Assembly (NCBI GenBank): GCA_023301765.1
Contig: JALZUC010000038.1
Location: 1-64,000 of the forward strand
From: Akkermansiaceae bacterium
Lineage (GTDB): Bacteria; Verrucomicrobiota; Verrucomicrobiia; Verrucomicrobiales; Akkermansiaceae
Direction of reading: 5' to 3'
Length of the DNA stretch: 64,000 nucleotides
Within the stretch, counting starts at the first letter, position 1. Each line of letters begins with the position of its first letter. Shown in pieces: positions 45,389-53,645 of this stretch. The position numbers were made by a program, and so were the translations under genes. The notes under the pieces were generated by a model, which did not search any database, was not told where the DNA came from, and saw nothing but the letters and a program-made list of their open reading frames with translations.

Positions 45389-46765
45389 TTATTTAAGCAC
45401 TGGGGTGCCATAGAGGGAAAAGCCTGTGGCTTCCTCAATGAGGACTTCAAAGACTTCACCAGTCATACGCTGTTCATCACCATCGAAAATCACCACTTTA
45501 TTCTGACCTGTACGCCCCATCAAACGTTCTTTATTAGTTTTAGAAGGGCCAGTGCAGAGCACTTGCTGACGAGTCCCTACAAGAACCTCATTCTTTTTCA
45601 TAGCTAGCTCATTTACCACTTTAAGTAATTCCTGATTACGGTCTTCTTTAACGCTTTCAGGGAGCTGCCCCTCCATTTCCGCGGCTGGGGTATTCCGGCG
45701 CTTCGAGTAGCGGAAGACAAAGGCATTATCAAACTCTAGCTCTTTCACCGTAGCTACTGTAGCCTGAAAATCTTCATCCGTCTCACCTGGAAAACCGACG
45801 ATGATATCAGTAGTAATCGCTAAATCAGGCCGTGCTGCCTTCATTCTATTACAAATCTCTACAAATTTTTCATGTTTATACGGGCGGCGCATTTTTTTCA
45901 GAATGGCATCTGAGCCAGACTGCATAGGAAAATGAATATGGCTACAGAGCTTAGGTAGGTAGGTGAAGGCTTCTACAAGATCTGAGCGATAACCTATGGG
46001 ATGCGGCGAGGTAAATCGAATTCGCTCCAGCCCTTTAACCTCATGCACAGCTTCTAAAAGCTGCACAAAGGGTGATTTTCCATCCACTTTGGGGAATTCT
46101 GTACGTCCGTACAGGTTTACAATCTGCCCTAGTAGAGTCACCTCTCTAACTCCCTTAGAGACCAGCCCTCTACACTCATCCACGATATCAGAAATAGGTC
46201 TGCCCCGTTCCTTACCGCGAGTATCGGGTACAATACAAAACGAACAACGCATGTTACAGCCCTGCATTATAGAGACAAAGGCTGTAGTCTGGTTTTTCTT
46301 AGTTACGTGATCACGTATAGTATTTTGACTATCCTTTTCTTCCTCAATATCACAGATACTTTCACCAGTAAAAGATAGAGAGGGGTCATCCATACGGCGC
46401 TCTAGACGCTTACTAAGGATGCTATCCACGTATTGGAAAACTTTATGATACTTCTGAGTACCTACCACCACATCTAGGTGAGGAGTATTTTTAAACAGCT
46501 CATTACCGCGGCTCTGCGCCATACAGCCCATATAGCCGTAGACTACGTGTGGCTTTTTTCTCCGCTGCTTTCCCATGATCCCCATTTTACCGAGAGCCTT
46601 CTGCTCTGCTTGGTCACGGACACTACAAGTATTTACTAAAATAGCATCAGCATCAAATTCTGAAGACGTAACGGTGTAGCCACCTTCCACGAACATCCGA
46701 GCAACCTGCTCAGAATCGCGTTCATTCATCTGTCATCCGTATGTTTTAATAAAAACCTTAGGCAT
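45389..46765 (-). CDS. miaB: tRNA A37 methylthiotransferase MiaB with in-frame TGA (candidate selenoprotein)
   Basis: Adds the 2-methylthio group to i6A37 of tRNAs reading UNN codons. The downstream frame opens at MNERDSEQVARM (46729), but the minus strand upstream reads MPKVFIKTYG, then TGA (46735-46733), then Q and the rest. The canonical MiaB N-terminus is KTYGCQMN, so the TGA replaces the first Cys of the N-terminal Fe-S cluster. The other two cluster Cys (NTCSVRD, YMGCMAQ), the radical-SAM CNMRCSFC and a C-terminal TRAM domain (about 390-450) are intact. The full form is 458 residues, start ATG at 46765. Selenocysteine insertion, a nonsense mutation or a sequence error are the options; the conserved upstream frame and a SECIS-like hairpin favour the first. 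Confidence 0.85.
46691..46735 (-). promoter_or_regulatory. SECIS-like hairpin after the miaB UGA
   Basis: Starting 20 nt after the UGA, CTGAGCA pairs with TGCTCGG (46713-46697) around a GGT loop, so the loop begins 27 nt after the UGA. An outer GAAC/GTTC helix (46723-46720 with 46694-46691) and unpaired U residues lie below. Bacterial SECIS elements lie directly downstream of the UGA and present a G-U-containing loop; in E. coli fdhF the loop context is GCAGGUCUGC, close to GCAGGUUGC here. Protein constraint (DSEQVAR) could produce part of the match. Confidence 0.5.
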
Positions 46766-46770
46766 AGTAG

Positions 46771-46783
46771 TCCGCTAAGCGGA
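46771..46783 (-). repeat. Short hairpin before the upstream miaB start
   Basis: TCCGCT-A-AGCGGA is a 6-bp stem with a 1-nt centre, 5 bp before the ATG at 46765, where a Shine-Dalgarno would normally be. No clear Shine-Dalgarno is seen otherwise. It could affect initiation at the upstream ATG. Confidence 0.35.
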
Positions 46784-46879
46784 AGGGTTAGGTGTGAAAC
46801 ATTGAGTGATGAAGTTTTACAACACCCAGTAACCAGAAAAGTGTGTAGTTAGAACAGGCCAAGAATCAAGCCTTTATCC

Positions 46880-47413
46880 CTATAACCCTCTCGGGTGTCT
46901 TACATAATACCCCTTTGCCCCTCGACGTTCAGGCTTCCAGCGTGGACCAGTTGAATTCCAAGTTCCTCCAGTATCAAACCTCAATCCTGCAATAACCAAG
47001 AAAACGTGACCATCTCTCACATAGACTGTCACCCAGTTACCATATCCCTTTTTTCCATAATCGAAGAAATCTTGTGAAACCAATGGTTTATCCAGCTTAC
47101 CACCCGCTTGCAGCACATAGGATGTGGCACCAGAGCAATCATAACCACGGTCTTGAAAGCCACGGTGACCACCGCCATAAACATAGGGCTTATTTGTTAG
47201 AGAGTTAGCAGCAGCAATCATCTTCTTCACCCTTCGCGGTGCCCTCGGTGGCGCGACAGCTTTGCCATCTGGACCGATGTAGGCCGTCTTCCCATAATCA
47301 AATTTATGGATAATATAGCGTTCCTTTGCTTTCTGCTGCGATGAGCATGAACTAAGGGGGAAAGTAACCAGGCACGCACTTAAAAATAGCAGACTAAGGT
47401 TAAATATCTTCAT
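46880..47413 (-). CDS. NlpC/P60-like lipoprotein, probable cell-wall peptidase
   Basis: A 177-residue protein with a lipoprotein signal (lipobox LSSC, Cys23). KPYVYGGGHRGFQDRGYDCSGATSYVLQAGG contains the NlpC/P60 catalytic Cys (C93) in DCSG; H136 in VRDGHVFLV is the likely catalytic His. The usual polar third residue is not obvious. It probably cleaves peptidoglycan stem peptides from the outer-membrane or cell-surface side. It is codirectional with the nuclease gene 55 bp upstream. Confidence 0.8.
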   Translation of the reverse strand: MKIFNLSLLFLSACLVTFPLSSCSSQQKAKERYIIHKFDYGKTAYIGPDGKAVAPPRAPRRVKKMIAAANSLTNKPYVYGGGHRGFQDRGYDCSGATSYVLQAGGKLDKPLVSQDFFDYGKKGYGNWVTVYVRDGHVFLVIAGLRFDTGGTWNSTGPRWKPERRGAKGYYVRHPRGL

Positions 47414-47468
47414 AAAGATATTAAATCATTATTCTGCAGCTTAGGTAAATATCAAAACTGGTGCACTG

Positions 47469-48071
47469 CTACTTTGCGCCAGCCCAAATACCTCTCTTAT
47501 CCCGCTTGGCTTTATTTTCCGAGATGCGTAATCTAGTCATGTAACGATCAGCATCCATCTTCCGCCCTAAGTCAGCCTTTGTCTTCCCCCAAAACGGCTC
47601 ATCCCACTCCGCACCTTTGCCATGAACGCGGGCCAGACCCGCCTCTACCAACGCTTCACTCAGCCGTTTACCATCTGCGTTCACAATGATGGCATAATAA
47701 CGTGATTTGGAACTGGCACCCGGGGCCTTTACCTTCTGCGTGTAGACTGTAAATGGCTTTCGTAGAAATTTCTCAGCAAACTTCGCCGCCTTCTCTCCCC
47801 ATTTGACAACATTCTTTTCCTCTATTTTAAATTCTTTAGCCTGTGCTGTAATTCTAGATTTTATACGCTCATCTGACTCTGGACTGTCCACTCCATGCAG
47901 CCTAAAAATGTAAGTATAACCAGTCAGTGCCTTCACCGAAAAGCTATCACCATCAAAGTATCTCCCCTCCGCTAGTTCACAACGCTCATAGATAAGCCAT
48001 TGCTGGCCCGCACACGATACACCACTAAAGACCAACGTCAGTAAGCTCCACATTATGACAACTATTTTCAT
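47469..48071 (-). CDS. Secreted thermonuclease-family (SNase-like) nuclease
   Basis: A 200-residue protein with a signal peptide (VVIMWSLLTLVFSGVSCAG) and an SNase-like OB fold. YIFRLHGVDSPESDERIKSR carries the Arg and Asp that bind the metal and phosphate, SRYYAIIVNADGKRLSEALVEAGLARVH continues the fold, and a basic tail ends KRDKRGIWAGAK. It probably degrades extracellular or periplasmic nucleic acid. Confidence 0.88.
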   Translation of the reverse strand: MKIVVIMWSLLTLVFSGVSCAGQQWLIYERCELAEGRYFDGDSFSVKALTGYTYIFRLHGVDSPESDERIKSRITAQAKEFKIEEKNVVKWGEKAAKFAEKFLRKPFTVYTQKVKAPGASSKSRYYAIIVNADGKRLSEALVEAGLARVHGKGAEWDEPFWGKTKADLGRKMDADRYMTRLRISENKAKRDKRGIWAGAK

Positions 48072-48230
48072 AGCTATAAACTACTCAATTACAGCGCATT
48101 GTCTAACCTGTAAATTAAAGACTATCTATAAGCCCGGTGCCTTTGTTAGGAATAAAAAACTAATCCGCCGCCTGGTGAAAATATCACCTTCATACTCAGT
48201 AAGCTCTAGCACTGCACACCCGCTGCAGCT

Positions 48231-48401
48231 CTACCTATTCCACTTTTTCAATGGCGTACGCGAAAATGGCAACTCTAGCTGCTGCCACTGAGGCCCAGGA
48301 TTACACTCGTATCTTTCCCCACGAATCAGACAAACACCACGGTCTAATACAGTTTTGAGGGAATCAATGACAACAGAAGAAACAACATTTAATTTATTCA
48401 T
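48231..48401 (-). CDS. Possible small protein (56 codons)
   Basis: In the 380-bp gap between parC and the nuclease, one minus-strand frame runs from ATG (48401) to TAG (48231). It encodes a balanced composition beginning MNKLNVVSSVVIDSLKTV and ending TPLKKWNR, with two Cys and Trp/Gln-rich middle. A perfect 6-bp hairpin AGTGTT/AACACT (48408-48425) and a TTGACA (48436-48431, minus strand) lie just upstream. No family is recognised. The rest of the gap holds no better frame; a plus-strand frame across it overlaps the nuclease start and looks random. Confidence 0.4.
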   Translation of the reverse strand: MNKLNVVSSVVIDSLKTVLDRGVCLIRGERYECNPGPQWQQLELPFSRTPLKKWNR

Positions 48402-48452
48402 GTGAACAGTGTTCTTAAAAACACTTAAGATGTCAATAGCTTCTTTGTAAAT

Positions 48453-50453
48453 CTATTCTAATTCAAGGTCATCACCGTCTTTAGGCCCTCTAACTACGCG
48501 ATCAATGATATGTTTAGTCACGAGGTTCCCTTTTACAGCACGCCCTTTAAGACCTAGTTCCCCAAAGCTAAAAATACGAGAGAGACTACGTAGCCGCAGA
48601 GCAGGCTTTAGATGTATGAGCACAGTATTCTGCACGCTATCTTCCTCCTTATCATGCACAGCGAGGTAGAGCACTCTAGTCCCCTTAGTGCCTTGCGTTA
48701 GGTCATATTCCTTACCACGTGTTACACCACCTACTTTAAAACGTTTTGCGTAAACAGCACCTTGGCGACCATCGCGATAGATCATTGAGAAAATCTTTTC
48801 CTCATCCTTACGGAAAATAGCTACATACTGAGGGCGTTTCCCCACAAAGGCTTTATCCGCGATTTTTATCACGCGCATCTTACCCTCACCATCTATGGCT
48901 ATGATGTCATCAATGCGGGAGCATTTCTCGAGGCTTTCTTCTTTTTTTAGCCCCCACCCAGCAAAGCCATTTTTCCGATCGAGATAAAGTGTCTCGTTCG
49001 CTGCGACTACCTGCACGCGGTTGACTACACCAAACTCCGAGACCTCTGTGCGACGCTCTCTCCCCTTACCATACTTCTTAATGAGGTTCTTAAAGTAAGC
49101 AATTGCGTACCGTGTTAGATTGTTAAGATTCTTCTCAACACCGGCAATTTCACCCTCAAGATTCTGGATCAACTCATCAGCCTTAAAGGCATCATACTTG
49201 GAGATACGTTTAATTTTGATCTCTGTAAGGCGGACAATGTCCTCTTCAGTAACATCGCGTCTGAGGAGTTTCTTAAACGGTTTTAGTCCGGTATCAATGG
49301 CTTTGATCACGGCGTCCCACGTTTCACATTCCTCAATGTCGCGGTAGATACGGTTCTCAATAAAGATTTTCTCTAAAGAAGAAAAGTGCCACTTCTCCTG
49401 AAGTTCAGCAAGTTTGATTTCCAGCTCTAGTTTGAGGAGGTCCTTCGTCTGATTTGCAGAGTGTTTGAGCATCTCAGTAACGCCGAGGAAACGCGGCTTA
49501 CCGTCGTAAATGACACAGGCATTTGGAGAAATAGAGACTTCACAATCAGTAAATGCGTATAGGGAATCGCGAGAGGTCTCTGGATCTACTCCAGCTGGAA
49601 GGTGAATGAGGATATCAGCTTCCGCAGCGGTGTTATCTTCTATTTTTGAGATCTTAATCTTACCCTTCTCATTAGCCGCTACGATGTTATCCATCAAGCT
49701 CCCAGTAGTAACACCAAAGGGCACTTGAGTAATACGTAATACACGCTTTTTCTCTATCTTAATCTCAGCACGTACACGGATCTTACCGCCACGTAGACCA
49801 TCATTATAGTTACTGGCATCCATTATACCGCCTGTAGGGAAGTCAGGCAGCAGCACAAAGCTCTCTTTACGTAACGTAGCAATACAAGCCTCTAACAGCT
49901 CTATGAAATTATGCGGTAGCATCTTACATGCTAGCCCCACTGCTATACCTTCCACCCCTTGTGCAAGTAGTAGAGGGAATTTCAGCGGTAGTGTAACAGG
50001 CTCCTTATTACGCCCATCATAACTGCGCGTCCACTCCGTGGTCTTGGGGTTAAAGGCGACTTCAAGGGCAAAGGGGGTTAGGCGCGCTTCAATATATCGT
50101 GGTGCAGCGGATTTATCCCCAGTGAGCACATTCCCCCAGTTTCCCTGAGTATCAATGAGTAGTTCCTTCTGACCCAGCTGCACCATAGCATCTCCTATAG
50201 AAGTATCACCATGAGGGTGGTACTTCATAGTATTTCCCACTACATTGGCGACCTTATTATAGCGGCCATCCTCTAGCTCACGCATGGAATGTAAAATGCG
50301 GCGCTGCACGGGCTTTAGACCATCGCAGAGGTGCGGAACAGCACGCTCCATAATTACGTAACTGGCGTAATCTAGAAAGTAATCTGAGTACATACTACCG
50401 AGGCTCTGCTGCTCAGTCGGTTCATCAGTGTCTGTCAGGTCTTGTTCGTCCAT
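48453..50453 (-). CDS. parC: DNA topoisomerase IV subunit A (ParC/GyrA family)
   Basis: A 666-residue type IIA topoisomerase breakage-rejoining subunit. SYVIMERAVPHLCDGLKPVQRRIL opens the winged-helix region and the DNA-linking Tyr is Y120 in AAPRYIEARL. The GyrA-type GQRGRP/GyrA-box-like repeats are reduced: the C-terminal part is short and lacks a convincing GyrA box, so topoisomerase IV is preferred over gyrase. The partner ParE is not in the window. The length (666) is at the short end of the family. Confidence 0.88.
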   Translation of the reverse strand: MDEQDLTDTDEPTEQQSLGSMYSDYFLDYASYVIMERAVPHLCDGLKPVQRRILHSMRELEDGRYNKVANVVGNTMKYHPHGDTSIGDAMVQLGQKELLIDTQGNWGNVLTGDKSAAPRYIEARLTPFALEVAFNPKTTEWTRSYDGRNKEPVTLPLKFPLLLAQGVEGIAVGLACKMLPHNFIELLEACIATLRKESFVLLPDFPTGGIMDASNYNDGLRGGKIRVRAEIKIEKKRVLRITQVPFGVTTGSLMDNIVAANEKGKIKISKIEDNTAAEADILIHLPAGVDPETSRDSLYAFTDCEVSISPNACVIYDGKPRFLGVTEMLKHSANQTKDLLKLELEIKLAELQEKWHFSSLEKIFIENRIYRDIEECETWDAVIKAIDTGLKPFKKLLRRDVTEEDIVRLTEIKIKRISKYDAFKADELIQNLEGEIAGVEKNLNNLTRYAIAYFKNLIKKYGKGRERRTEVSEFGVVNRVQVVAANETLYLDRKNGFAGWGLKKEESLEKCSRIDDIIAIDGEGKMRVIKIADKAFVGKRPQYVAIFRKDEEKIFSMIYRDGRQGAVYAKRFKVGGVTRGKEYDLTQGTKGTRVLYLAVHDKEEDSVQNTVLIHLKPALRLRSLSRIFSFGELGLKGRAVKGNLVTKHIIDRVVRGPKDGDDLELE

Positions 50454-50561
50454 GGGTGAGCAATAACGGGAAAAAAGTAAAATCGCGCGGGCTGATATTT
50501 ATTTAGGCAATCCTAAACACCTATGCAAGTTCTGAATTCAATCGAACACAGAGACGGCTCT

Positions 50562-51911
50562 TTACTTAGCCCTCTCCTTGAGTTCTATAAAGCGCTTGCG
50601 CATCTCGTGTAAGCGCTTCTGGTAAGCTGGGCTTTTTACGAGGTCATTCTCCTCGTGAGGATCATTTTTCATATCAAAGAGCTGCTCTACTTTTTGTTCA
50701 GGCCAATAGAAATACTTAAAGTCCTTCCTTACAAGTGCCTCTGATGCGGGGATAAAGTTCGCACTTCGTAGCGTGGCGTGCTCGTAGAAAAACTCCTTTC
50801 TCCATGGTCTAGTAGAGCCTTTGCAATAAAGGGGAGCGAAGTCTCTGCCCTGCATATTCTTTGGTTTTACATAGTCCAGCGCAGCTAGGATAGTGGGTGC
50901 CACATCCACGTTTAGAACAAAGTTAGCGTTAGTTCCTCCCGCCTTGGCTTTGTCCATACGTGGATCATGGACGATGAGTGGCGTACGAATACTCTCCTGA
51001 TGCGGATACCACTTATCAGCAAGGCCATGCTCTGCGTGGTAGTAGCCATTATCCGTGGTGAAGATTACCAGCGTATTCTCTCTCAGTCCACGCTTCTCCA
51101 GCTCTGCTAGAACACGGCCGCAAGTGCTATCTACCTCAGAGATCATACGGTAATAGTTTTTCATCATACGCTGGAACTTCTCTGGTGTGTCAAACCTCCA
51201 TCGCCAGCGATTACGCCCCTCATTTTTATCCGTAAAAATGTCAGGTAAACGCTCCCATGATTCCTGAGTCGCATTCTCAGGCACGGGAATTTTTACATCC
51301 TGATAAAGCTTCATACTCTCTGGCTGAGGAAGAAACTGATCTTTGTGGCCATCCTCCGCATGAGGAGCGAAAAATGCCACAGTAAGACAGAACGGTTTAC
51401 CTTCAGGTATTACCTCAAAGAACTCCAGAGCATCTCGCTCGTTACGCTTAGTCACGTGGATCCTACTGCCATCCTCATTTTTATACCAATGCCTACCATG
51501 ATAGAAACGGCCAAAGTCATAATGCTCAATAGGATGCACGCCATTGTGCCATTTTCCCACATGCCCAGTAAAGTAGCCATTAGCGCGTAGAATACCTGGG
51601 AAAGTCTCTGCCCACGGAGTTTTGAACTCCTTAAAGCCAGTACAGCCATGCCTAGACATCCACTGCCCAGTGTAAAGGGAAGCCCGACTCACTCCGCAGA
51701 TCGCCGTGGTCACACAGTGCTCAGTAAAACGGAAACCCTGCCCTGCAAGACGATCAATATGCGGTGTCTGCACAATTTTATTTCCCTCCACACCCAATGA
51801 ATCATTTCGCCAATCATCCGCATACAGAATGAGAATGTTAAGCCGCTTTTCAGCAGCTTCTATAAAGCCCAACGGCAGTAGTAAAAAGGCTAGGGAAATA
51901 GTAAATCTCAC
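50562..51911 (-). CDS. S1-family sulfatase, N-sulfoglucosamine sulfohydrolase-like
   Basis: A 449-residue secreted sulfatase with a signal peptide ([18 protein letters not shown]). [18 protein letters not shown] carries the first calcium-binding Asp residues, and [30 protein letters not shown] the late metal/substrate block. The formylglycine site reads [11 protein letters not shown] (Cys72); the usual third residue Pro/Ala is Val here. It likely desulfates algal or host glycans. Divergent from trpS across a 173-bp gap. Confidence 0.88.
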   Translation of the reverse strand: MRFTISLAFLLLPLGFIEAAEKRLNILILYADDWRNDSLGVEGNKIVQTPHIDRLAGQGFRFTEHCVTTAICGVSRASLYTGQWMSRHGCTGFKEFKTPWAETFPGILRANGYFTGHVGKWHNGVHPIEHYDFGRFYHGRHWYKNEDGSRIHVTKRNERDALEFFEVIPEGKPFCLTVAFFAPHAEDGHKDQFLPQPESMKLYQDVKIPVPENATQESWERLPDIFTDKNEGRNRWRWRFDTPEKFQRMMKNYYRMISEVDSTCGRVLAELEKRGLRENTLVIFTTDNGYYHAEHGLADKWYPHQESIRTPLIVHDPRMDKAKAGGTNANFVLNVDVAPTILAALDYVKPKNMQGRDFAPLYCKGSTRPWRKEFFYEHATLRSANFIPASEALVRKDFKYFYWPEQKVEQLFDMKNDPHEENDLVKSPAYQKRLHEMRKRFIELKERAK

Positions 51912-52084
51912 TGGAGCAAAATATAGTTAATCTCAGATACCCACCACCACAAAAGAATCTATCACCAAAAACCTACTCGCCACATTACCCAGCCCTCCTT
52001 TTTCTATCCACTCACACAGAGGAAAATCCCCCTAGGGCAGAATCGAGAGTTGATTCTTACAGCTGAAGCCGTCAAACACTAGAC

Positions 52085-53050
52085 ATGCGTATTCTCACCG
52101 GTCTCCAGCCCAGTGGTAAACTCCACATTGGTAACTACTTTGGTGCTATGCTCCCCGCTGTCCAACTTCAGGATCAGGGAGAGGCATTCTATTTCCTCGC
52201 AGACTACCATGCCATGACCAGTATGGAGAACGCGGAAATACTCCGCCAGAATACCCAGGACTTAGCCATCGACTTTCTCGCATGTGGATTAGACCCAGAG
52301 AAAGCCACCATTTTCCGTCAGAGTGACATCCCAGAGGTCTGTGAGCTGGCATGGATTCTCTCCACCGTCTGCCCTATGGGTCTGTTAGAGCGCGCACATT
52401 CCTATAAAGATAAAATCGCGAAGGGACTAGATGCTAATCACGCCCTCTTTGCCTACCCCACACTCATGGCTGCGGATATACTACTCTATGACTCAGAGAT
52501 AGTCCCTGTAGGTAAGGATCAGAAACAGCACCTAGAGATGACACGTGATCTCGCAGGAAAAATCAACGATCGCTTTGGAGAGGAAACCCTCGTCATCCCA
52601 GAGGCCCAGATCAAGGAAAACACCGCAGTGGTCCCCGGACTCGATGGTCAGAAAATGTCTAAGAGCTACAACAATACCCTACCACTATGCGGTGGTAAAA
52701 AAGCCCTTCGTAAGCAAGTGATGAAGATCACCACAGACTCCACAGCGGTGGAAGACCCCAAGCCTACTGAAGGATCTAACGTCATCGCACTCTATCAGCT
52801 CTTTGCCAGCGAAGTAGAAATGCAGCAAATGATCGCTGACCACAAGGCAGGAGGCTTTGGATACGGAGACTTTAAGCAGCGCCTCTTTGACTCCTACTGG
52901 GAATACTTCGAGCCTGTTAGAGCCAGACGTGAAGAGCTAGAAAACAACCTCGACTACGTGAACCAAGTCATCTCCAGCGGTGCTGACAAAGCACGTGCTG
53001 AGGCCACTAAAGTTCTCGATCGCGTCCGTCAGGCAGTGGGCCTGAGATAA
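52085..53050 (+). CDS. trpS: Tryptophanyl-tRNA synthetase
   Basis: A 321-residue class Ic synthetase charging tRNA-Trp. LTGLQPSGKLHIGNYFGA contains the HIGH-like HIGN (residues 14-17), LLYDSEIVPVGKDQKQHLEMTRDLA binds Trp and GLDGQKMSKSYNNT the KMSKS loop (190-194). Length is typical of short bacterial TrpS. It heads a plus-strand run with the RDD protein 21 bp downstream. Confidence 0.97.
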   Translation: MRILTGLQPSGKLHIGNYFGAMLPAVQLQDQGEAFYFLADYHAMTSMENAEILRQNTQDLAIDFLACGLDPEKATIFRQSDIPEVCELAWILSTVCPMGLLERAHSYKDKIAKGLDANHALFAYPTLMAADILLYDSEIVPVGKDQKQHLEMTRDLAGKINDRFGEETLVIPEAQIKENTAVVPGLDGQKMSKSYNNTLPLCGGKKALRKQVMKITTDSTAVEDPKPTEGSNVIALYQLFASEVEMQQMIADHKAGGFGYGDFKQRLFDSYWEYFEPVRARREELENNLDYVNQVISSGADKARAEATKVLDRVRQAVGLR

Positions 53051-53071
53051 AAAAATACATCCATTAGCAAC

Positions 53072-53629
53072 ATGAGTGAAAACCCTTACAGCCCGCCCCA
53101 AACTCATGAACCTGTCTTACAATCTCCAGAACCTAATCTAGCAGGCAAACTAGCATCTCGATGGGAGCGCCTAGGGGCTGCGATCATTGATCTAATTATC
53201 CTCCTAATTTGCATGATCCCTGCAAGTATCCTTATCCCACTTGCGGTGAATCACGGTGATTCAGGAGTTACATCCAACTGGGTAGACCTAATAGATCTGA
53301 GCACAGCATCCATCATAGGAAATACCGCTTATAGTATACTAAGCATTATATTGTATGTTCTTATTAACGGTTACTTATTAAGTAAATCTGGTCAAACCAT
53401 TGGTAAAAAGATTCTCAATATACAAATAGTTGATTACCATACTAACCAATTACTCACTCCAGGAAAAATTCTAGGTATCCGCTATGGACTCGCTCAGTTA
53501 ATAGCCACCATCCCTAAAGTGGGGGATCTCTTAGGGTTAATTAATATTCTATTCATTTTTGGTAACGAAAAACGCTGTATCCACGATTTAATGGCAAATT
53601 CAAAAGTTATCAAAAAAAGTTCATTGTAG
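53072..53629 (+). CDS. RDD family membrane protein
   Basis: A 185-residue protein with a Pro-rich cytoplasmic N-terminus, then RWERLGAAIIDLIILLICMIPA (first RDD-family Arg and Asp), three or four membrane segments, and KRCIHDLMANSKVIK near the end, the RDD-family RxxHDxxxxxxV block. Function of RDD proteins is mostly unknown, often linked to ion or osmotic homeostasis. It is followed 16 bp later by the DUF3592 gene. Confidence 0.85.
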   Translation: MSENPYSPPQTHEPVLQSPEPNLAGKLASRWERLGAAIIDLIILLICMIPASILIPLAVNHGDSGVTSNWVDLIDLSTASIIGNTAYSILSIILYVLINGYLLSKSGQTIGKKILNIQIVDYHTNQLLTPGKILGIRYGLAQLIATIPKVGDLLGLINILFIFGNEKRCIHDLMANSKVIKKSSL

Positions 53630-53645
53630 TTCCCATCAAAACTCC

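Noticed and set aside
45389-46729. MiaB simply starting at the internal ATG
   Set aside because: This would delete the strand and Cys conserved in all MiaB proteins, while the upstream frame encodes exactly that missing peptide. A GGATGA just before the internal ATG could act as a ribosome binding site, so internal initiation cannot be fully excluded.
48055-48291. Plus-strand open frame of 78 codons across the nuclease/parC gap
   Set aside because: It starts inside the nuclease gene on the other strand, has a random-looking composition, and competes with the better minus-strand frame at 48231-48401.
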